Source of the DNA: Owenia fusiformis
Taxonomy: Eukaryota; Annelida; Polychaeta; Sabellida; Oweniidae
Assembly: GCA_903813345.2 (NCBI GenBank)
Contig: CAIIXF020000010.1
Location: forward strand, 12,097,181 to 12,161,180
Direction of reading: 5' to 3'
Length of the DNA stretch: 64,000 bases
In this document: positions 53,428 through 61,400 of the stretch, piece after piece
How the letters are laid out: the number at the start of each line of letters is the position of its first letter
How positions within the stretch are numbered: position 1 is the stretch's first letter
Made by a program: the position numbers and the translations under genes
Notes under the pieces: model-generated
Database searches by the model: none
The model's input: the letters and a program-made list of their open reading frames with translations, nothing else
What the model was told of the DNA's origin: nothing

Positions 53428-55547
53428 CACTGTATGTACAGTGATCGCCTACTATTAAAAGTGCGTGATCAAAGACTCGACAAGATGCGCAAAATTCGAA
53501 ATGTCGAAGGAAAGGTATGTTTGTTTCTCTTCTCTTTACCTCCTTAATGTCATTTTACCTACAGATGGTATTCCATATGCTGGCATAAGAGACTCAAGAT
53601 TCATTTGGTAACAGGATTCAGTGATTGGTTCAACCGAAATACCTGAACTGAGTTAATATATGAAGCAAAATCAAAAACCCGCTGAATGAAAATGCATATT
53701 TCACCAAATTTTCTGTTTTTAGATTACCAAAACCACAAAACCAACATGCTTATGGTTAATATACATAATACTTAACATTACATGCATATCAGACGTTCCA
53801 ACTCCCCTTCAGTATCGAGTAAGAAGGATGTTATGAAAACAATTTATGATCAGCCAAGTGGGTGATTTTACCTTGTGGATTCTAATGATATGTTCTTTGC
53901 ATTTCAGAGTGGTTGGGTTTACATGATTTTACTGTCCTTCATTACGAACTCCTCAATTTCAAATCATTATAAACCACCTTGTAGAACATCATGAAGAAGA
54001 AGAGATGAAGATGAGAAAGATTACTGAAGATAGAGGCAAACTAGATTGATAACAAGAAATTTCTCTGGAATAATACCAAATGAAGTGAAATCAATAAATA
54101 AACACATACTTGTAGAAAGTGATGAATTCATGACAATTTCAGTGATTGACAATAATCGAATGAAATCATCCAGAATCTCTGATTCAACAACTGCTACAAA
54201 ATCAAATAAAATTACCAATGAAATTGCAATAGAACGAGAATATCAATTAGTAATGAAATGACAATAAATGATTCTGAAATTACAATAGACTCTCATTCTC
54301 CAATAGTGTCCACCAGTTAATCTGAGATGATACCCCTCTGAGCAAAGCCTAAACTGGAACTTTTACTCGGTCCCATAGATCCACATAACTCTGTCATTAG
54401 AGATAATAGCATGGTATTTATTTCACATTTTGTAGAGTTTCTCTAAAAACGCTCACTGGTCGTTTATTTTGCATTCGATTACATACAATTCTAAAATTCT
54501 CAAGCTAATCCCTTATAGACCTTAGTTGAAAATTGATCAATAAATCTACTGAATATTGAATACCTTAGAGGAGTTTTCCCTTATACCTGTCATTTATATA
54601 TGACCCAAGTTAGCCACCTCGTGGTGAAACTGGGAACTGACTACTGGCATCTACTGAACAGCTGAAGGTTATTACGTCATTACATTACTTATTGATACCT
54701 TGCTGCAAAAGAATGATTTAACTCCCCAATGAAATAGATAATGTACAATTCAGATTCTATATTTTATTACAATTACAATTACATTACAATTCGACAATCA
54801 TCTTGGATGCCAAGGTGTATAGTTCTCATACCTTGGGATCAGAGGCATAAAATAAATGGACTAAAATGGAACTTAAAAACGGTTCCACTTGTAAGGTGTT
54901 ACGCTTCAAGAGGTGTTTCACTTAGCAGGTTCTAGAGGTTCATTGTATATATCATTTAATGGTAATGTATTCAAATCTAGGCAGAAAAACAAAATGAACA
55001 CACACACAGTGACCATTTAATTGACCGAATCAGTTTGGACATACATTTTGCGAGATCCCCATTTTCTTCTCTTGAAAAGCATATAGATATGGGTGTATGG
55101 TTTGCTGAAACTCACGCTATTGGCTGATCCATTCGTTTCTGTGTTAAAATATTTATTCCATGTTATTGAAGGGGAAACGTGAATTTCATCATGGTCAAAT
55201 GGAAGTCCAAGACCCTACCTAAGTATAAAAATTAAAGAGAGTAAAAATGTTCTATTGTTTTTGATATTTTCAAGCTTTTTAAATAAAATAACACATATTG
55301 TATCGCATTTATATCTTTAAATTGTAAAATCAATAACATATACGAAAAATGGTCAAACTAATATATATTTCTCAAAGCATATGGGTGTTCTTGTGCCTAC
55401 AAAACCTAATTGAATCACCAGTAGCCTGTAATATAAACACAAATAAATCTTTTAAAAGTAACCGTTACAAAATATTTGAATTTTGCGCATCTTGTCGAGT
55501 CTTTGATCACGCACTTTTAATAGTAGGCGATCACTGTATATACAGTG
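53428..55547. mobile_element. 2.1-kb element with 70-bp terminal inverted repeats
   Basis: 53428-53497 and 55478-55547 are inverted with about one mismatch. The ends CACTGTATGTACAGTG are themselves palindromic, followed by ATCGCCTACTATTAAAAGTG. The interior has only short ORFs (such as 54046-54261) without recognisable domains. Confidence 0.82.
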
Positions 55548-55609
55548 CATCTGTCATTTCTCTGGAATGATGTACACTTTCCTCCAAAAGATTGAAAACA
55601 ATTGTAGTA

Positions 55610-56065
55610 CAGTAAAACCTGTATATCTGAACACTTGGCTAATCCGAACACCTCCCAATTTGAACATTTTTTGGTCCCGTTTTTTCTCCCATTGACTCAA
55701 ATGTTTAAAAAACTTGAAATATGAACATCTCCCAATTTTGACAGTGAACAGTCATGTTTGAAAATTAACCTATCTAATCTGAACACATAAAATATCACAT
55801 GTTCCATAAATTGATCAAATATTTGAAAAAAACTTGAACGATCTCACTCATGGTGGGGCTTTCTAGGATGACTAAATTCATTTGAATCAGATTTTCATGT
55901 CACTCTAATGCCAAAGCTAAGTAGTCAAAAGAACTATAATATTTATTGAGAATTTGTTTCTGTTTCTTCAAAAACTCAAATCTTGCAAATGCAAAACCTC
56001 AAAATGTGAACACCTCCTAATCCGAACGCTCTGAGCTGGTCCCTTGGATTAGACAGATTTTACTG
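55610..56065. mobile_element. 456-bp TA-flanked MITE (pogo-like)
   Basis: Ends CAGTAAAACCTGT and ACAGATTTTACTG, inverted with one mismatch, flanked by TA at 55608-55609 and 56066-56067. The interior has CTAATCCGAACACCTCC and TTGAACATTTTTTGGTCCC, the type of ends seen in pogo/Tigger-like elements. Confidence 0.75.
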
Positions 56066-56397
56066 TAGGTACAATCCCCTCTAAAAGTTACTGAAATCAC
56101 TGGCTGGGAATTGGTGTTCGCTTACACACAGGTGTTCAATAGAGTATTGTCATATGTTCGCTGGGCACAGTATTTCACTAAAGAGATGTTCATTATGACA
56201 GTTTTAATGTACTGGGAATTGGTGTTCACTATACACAGGTGTTCAATAGAGTAGACGCATGTTTTCACTGGGCACAGATCTTCACTAAAGAGGTGTTCAT
56301 TAGGATATTTTTACTGTACTGAACTCACTGGCTGGGACGGAATCGGTGTTCACTATAATATACACAGGTGTTCAATAGAGTAGAGGCATGTCACTGG

Positions 56398-56594
56398 CAG
56401 GGCTGTCAACTTGGGACCACCTAATATGAGTGACTTACAAATGTTGGACACCGAAGTCCAAATCTGAACACTTTTGTCCAAATTTTTAACACCTTTGGCC
56501 AACTTTTAAACACCTTTGGCCAAAGTTTGAGCACCTTTGCTAAACTTTTATCACCTCAAATTTTTCGCGCTCGCTACGCTCGCGATATCGTCAA

Positions 56595-56637
<43 letters not shown>

Positions 56638-56988
56638 AGGTACGAAAATTTCCAATGAACATGCGTGACATATACGGGATTCGCGTGACAAATCCGAACA
56701 AATTGCGTTCGTTTTTTTTCCGACGTTCCAATGAACATGCGTGACATATACGGGATTCGCGTGACAAATCCGAACAAATTGCGTTCGTTTTTTTCCGACG
56801 TTCGTATTTTTACCGTATCATAAACGTATTTTGAAATTTTTTTTACAGAAACATATTTGCGTGACAATTACCAGGTAAAATGTGTATTTGCGTGACATTT
56901 TGTGTCACGCAAAAAAAAATGGCGTGACTTCAAATTCTTCAGCAAATGCGTGACAAATACGCAAATTGCGGGACAGTTGACAGGCCTG
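56398..56988. mobile_element. 591-bp TIR element, CAGGSCTGTCAACT ends, with poly-G core
   Basis: Ends CAGGGCTGTCAACTT and AGTTGACAGGCCTG. CACTGG occurs at both junctions. The ends resemble hAT termini but an 8-bp duplication was not seen. Contains a 41-G run at 56596-56636 and a 76-bp direct duplication (units at 56651 and 56727). A diverged relative of the latter is at about 57210-57300. Confidence 0.65.
56596..56636 (+). repeat. 41-base G homopolymer
   Basis: Uninterrupted G run. It may also be a place where assembly length is unreliable. Confidence 0.95.
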
Positions 56989-57808
56989 CACTGGGCACAG
57001 ATCTTCACTAAAGAGGTGTTCACTATGACAGTTTTACTGTACTGAAATCAATCACTGGGAATTCACTATATACAAAATTGAAATCTGTGTATCATGCCAC
57101 CCTTGCAAAATAATTGACTTGCCCACTTGGTCTCTTGGATCCACTTGCAAAATATATATAGTAGATGTGAATATTTTCGAAACAAATGAGTGATATATAC
57201 ACATATTTTGTACCAAATGCGTGACATAAACGGCAATCGCGTGCAAAGACCGAACGGAATGCGTTCGCTTTTTTCGCCATTCGGTATTTTACCGTGTTGG
57301 CCAGGGGGGAGATTCCCCAAAGATGCCCTATCATATTAGCACGTTCGAAAACAAATTTTATAAACAGGCCTCAATTTGCCGTTGAAATGGATCTCAAAAT
57401 TTTCACTGTAGTTTTATGAGTATTCTTTGATCGAGTAACTTCAATAGTATTACCGTAGGTTTGAAATGACGATGTTGAACTGATGTAAACGAAAAAAGCA
57501 CTTGGTGAAAAATGTGTATACCCTCTGGGAGCCACCAGCATGCATTTTCTTGGTGTTGTATTCTCTAAACTACCGTCTGGGAAATGTTTAAGGCATACTG
57601 CGTCGCTATAAAATGAATTGCACTACTATTTTCACAATTTTATTGATATTTGGTGTCAAATACACATATCTTGGCATATTTGAAGTCCCAAAACGGCTTA
57701 GTTTCAGAAATATCCCAATTTTAAACTCAAAAATGACCGTTAGCTCCGCACCCTCCGCTCATTTGCGCCGCACCCAATATTTCCCACAGGCTCTGTCTGC
57801 ATAGGGTG

Positions 57809-58396
57809 ATATTGAAATGTTCATTAGATAATTATACTGCAGATCATCGCGCTTCATTAAATGGTTCATCTGAGATGGATGGGCTATAGTAAAGCTACTG
57901 CATAAAACAGCTACTGATAAAACAACTTTTAAAGGTAAATGTAATTACAAAAAAACAAGTCCTCTTTTTAGAGGCTGTGCTCATTGGGTATGATCTAGAA
58001 ACTATTTCGTTTGACAAGTGCACATTTTGCTTACAATCCTCATTTTCTCGAATTAATCCCGTATTCTATCAGAACCAACTAATTCAACCACCGTTACAAA
58101 TGAAACATTTTTTTCGTTATCAATCATATATAAGTTTTTCTTTTATAGTCCTTTATTTTGTATTCATGCATCTACATATTATTGTATCAATTGACGGCTA
58201 TTACATGTATCAATTATTCATTTACGAGATGTCAAATATTTGAGAATATTTGTGACGATCGTATTTTCAATGTATAGCAACGAGTGCATGGATTGTTATG
58301 GAAAACAACATGAATAATTTAGAGTAAAAATATTATTACTTGTTTTCTCAACAAAATATAATGGTTCCAATATTTTAGGATTTCGACTTTGTGAGA
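57809..58396 (+). other. Upstream flank of the TSR gene
   Basis: AT-rich. No TATA box or conserved promoter motif was identified with confidence. Confidence 0.45.
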
Positions 58397-58451
58397 ATGG
58401 ATAGACTTACAGTTCTCGTTGTTTTAATTGCAGGATTTTTCTTACCAACAG
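58397..58451 (+). CDS. TSR gene exon 1: signal peptide
   Basis: 18 codons plus one base; ATG followed by a hydrophobic core. Donor GTAATA. Intron 58452-58836 is AT-rich with nothing recognised. Confidence 0.85.
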
Positions 58452-61400
58452 GTAATAATGAACGCTTTATATATATTTAAACTACATTTAGATTTTGTAT
58501 CTAGCCAAAGCTACATTAACGTTATGTTAAATTCTTGCTATATTATTGAAACTCCTTCATTTTCGAAGACGATTGTTATGCAAAAATCGCTTGTGAGGCA
58601 TTCTGATACTCAGACCATCTCTGCTATGCACAAGAATTAGAAATAAACTGAGAGAGAAGGCTGTGATATCTCACGATGCTTGTGAGGCGAGTTTCGTACT
58701 TTTGGAGGAAATGAAACATCATTGTTGAAAATATGACAAGAGGTTTGGTGATATTATTTAATAAATTAATAGAGGACGATATACTTATGTTGTTCATTTT
58801 GCTCTTTAACATATTATTGTCAAATTTAACTGTCAGATGGGCAATGGTCAGATTGGTCGAAGTGCAGTGTGCAATGCGGAGGTGGGGTCATGAACAGAAC
58901 TGAAAATAGCACCGGGGAGGTTGAGCGATTACCTTGTAGTTACAATGATTGTCCAGAAGATGGCGTGTGGATGGAGTGGCAGGTAAATATGCTTAAACAC
59001 CATTGCAATGTGTGTTTTCTAAACTGTTTAAAACTTTTCCAAATTGGCACAATCGTTTCACAAAAACGTCTCTGTATATTATTGTTTGTAAACTTGTTTT
59101 TCCCAAATTATATTAAGATGAGATATTATAACCTAATTAATTCATCATAGTTATTTTAATGTGGGATCTGCAGTCTCTACTATCCTTTGGAATAGAGCTT
59201 TAATTGAATAGAGACACTGATAAAACAGAATGTGTGTATTTAGGAATGGGGTCAATGTGATACATCCTGTGGCGGAGGGATACAACCTAGGTACAGGCTG
59301 TGCGATGGCCCATATGACGGTGGTGCGGACTGCAATGGTACAAATGTAAAAACAAGGCCGTGTAATGATGATGAATGTCCAAGTGAGTAAAATTAGAACA
59401 ATGAAATAGCTTTGTTAGTTCATAGATGCCAAAATACAAAAACGTGAATTCACAATCAATTTTGCACATGACAGAAGAGTCTGCACTACTTCTTACTCAA
59501 AGAGGAAAACAGGGTCCATGAAACACTAATTCTATAATACGACATTTTTGCATTCAGTCGACGGACAATGGTCTCTCTGGGGAGAATACAACGATTGTCC
59601 CGTTACTTGTGGTGGAGGTATAAGAACTCGATATCGGTCATGTACGAATCCAGCGCAATCTAATGGTGGAAATTCGTGTCCAGGTTCAGCGGAACAATCA
59701 CAAGCATGTGCTTCAGAGTTATGTCCCGGTAAGCTTGTTATGGATAACGACTGAAATCGACCAGATCCATTTATTACATAGTTGATAAATAATGGAACAA
59801 CACAAACAATGAACGTAGTTTTGATACCAAATTGATAAAGGTCTGATGCCTGCTTTTTACCTGTAGGTGCATTAGATGTTGACGGTAACTGGGCTCCCTG
59901 GTCGCTACTGACACCGTGTTCCACGACATGTGGGGAAGGTGAACGCACTAGGAGCAGAACTTGTACCAATCCCGCCCCCTTCGGAAATGGTCTTGCATGT
60001 GAGGGTGAGGGATTTGAAAGCCGCCCATGTGCATCTCAAAGTGGGTGTCCAGGTAAGCAGGTCAACGTTTGTATATGTACTAGTCGATATACTATGTACT
60101 AGTATATGTAGTAGTCCCAAGCATCTTGAGCAATCAAGGTATTACATATCACTGAAGGAATACATTGGTTGAACAGTATGATCCCAAGGGAAATAGTTTA
60201 ATATCAGAATTTATCCCATACTTGGAGGTGTTACGAGTACATAAAGCCGGTTTGTAAAAACTTATATTTTCATCAGCGGGCAGATATAGCTTAAGTCCCG
60301 CTCCGAGCGGGTAGATATCTGCCCGCTACGTCATAATCGCTGTTCCCGTATTGGTTCTTTTAGTTGTAACATTCGCATACTGTAAACGACAATAGAGAAA
60401 AACGCAGACAATCGCGGTCTGTTTGATGCTTTAAAAAAGGGAAGGAACAATATGCCCCGTTAATAATCAAAGATTTGAACAGGAAAAGCCGGCTACGGAC
60501 AAGAATACAAAACTGGACATGAATATTTAAAAATAATTCCACGATTGGTTGCAAAGTTCCTGAACTTTGGCCAATTGAACAATGTGATTGGTATGGGATA
60601 AACAGATCATCCTATAGTCGATTCAGGATATTGGGATTATCCCTTGGCCAATATAATATATCTACCCTCGGGACCTACGGCCCTCGGGCAGATATATTAT
60701 ATTGGTCTCTGGATAATCCCAATATCCTGAACCTCATATAGGATAATCTCTATATATTTACTTAGTAATTATACCGATCCTTTCAGGAGTTATCAAACAT
60801 GACACATTTCCCTTGAACAAAATGGACGAACTTCCGTCGGAAGAAATATTTATCATTTTCACCTAGAAGGAGGTCGATTGTGTTCAAATATTTTACCCAT
60901 ATGTTTAAAGTAATATCGCAAAAGCTCGTCAGTCACGAGTAAAGCCCGGTATACACCAATGGGGCAAGTTGGGACCTCCATAGACTTAACATTGCGTGGG
61001 ACCTCGTGGGACCTTTTGGGATTTTGCCCCATGAAGTCCATGGGACTCCATGGGACTTCGTGGGATTTTGCCCCATCTTGCCCCATCGAGTCCCACGAGG
61101 TCCCATGAGGTCCCATGAAGTCCCATGTGGGACTCGGTGGGACTCGATGGGGCAAGATGGGGCAAAATCCCACGGAGTCCCATGGAGTCCCATCGAGAAT
61201 GAACATGTTCATTCTTTCCATGGGGCATCGTGGGATTTTCGGTCATATGACGTGTTGTGCGAAGCCCGACATACACCAATGGGGCACGGTGGGATTTGAT
61301 GGGACTCCATGGGGCTTGATGGGACTCCATGGGGCACGATGGGGCAAAGTCATCAAGGTCCAATGGGACTTCGTGGGATTCGATGGGGCAAATTGGGATT

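Larger units (their letters stand above)
56100..57050. repeat. Three tandem units with a hAT-like/foldback insertion in the third
   Basis: Unit: GGTGTTCACTATACACAGG, GTTCAATAGAGTAG, CTGGGCACAGATCTTCACTA, AAGAGGTGTTCATTATGACA, TTTTACTGTACTG. Copies start at about 56115, 56218 and 56345. The third is split by 56397-56989. Confidence 0.8.
52336..57808. mobile_element. 5.5-kb region bounded by about 290-bp inverted repeats, with nested insertions
   Basis: Left arm 52336-52563 continued at 52957-53017; right arm 57518-57808. Shared phrases include GCAGACAGAGCCT, GGAAATATTGGGTGCGG, GAAACTAAGCCGTTTTGGGA and CTCCCAGAGGGTA. No transposase ORF was recognised, so it is probably non-autonomous, or two inverted copies of one repeat. 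Confidence 0.7.

Noticed and set aside
54046-54261. 71-aa ORF inside the 2.1-kb TIR element
   Set aside because: Low-complexity Ser/Thr/Asn sequence with no transposase motif; too short to support a function.
56574-56867. 97-aa ORF with a poly-proline run
   Set aside because: The proline run is the antisense of the 41-G tract; the rest repeats because of the 76-bp duplication.
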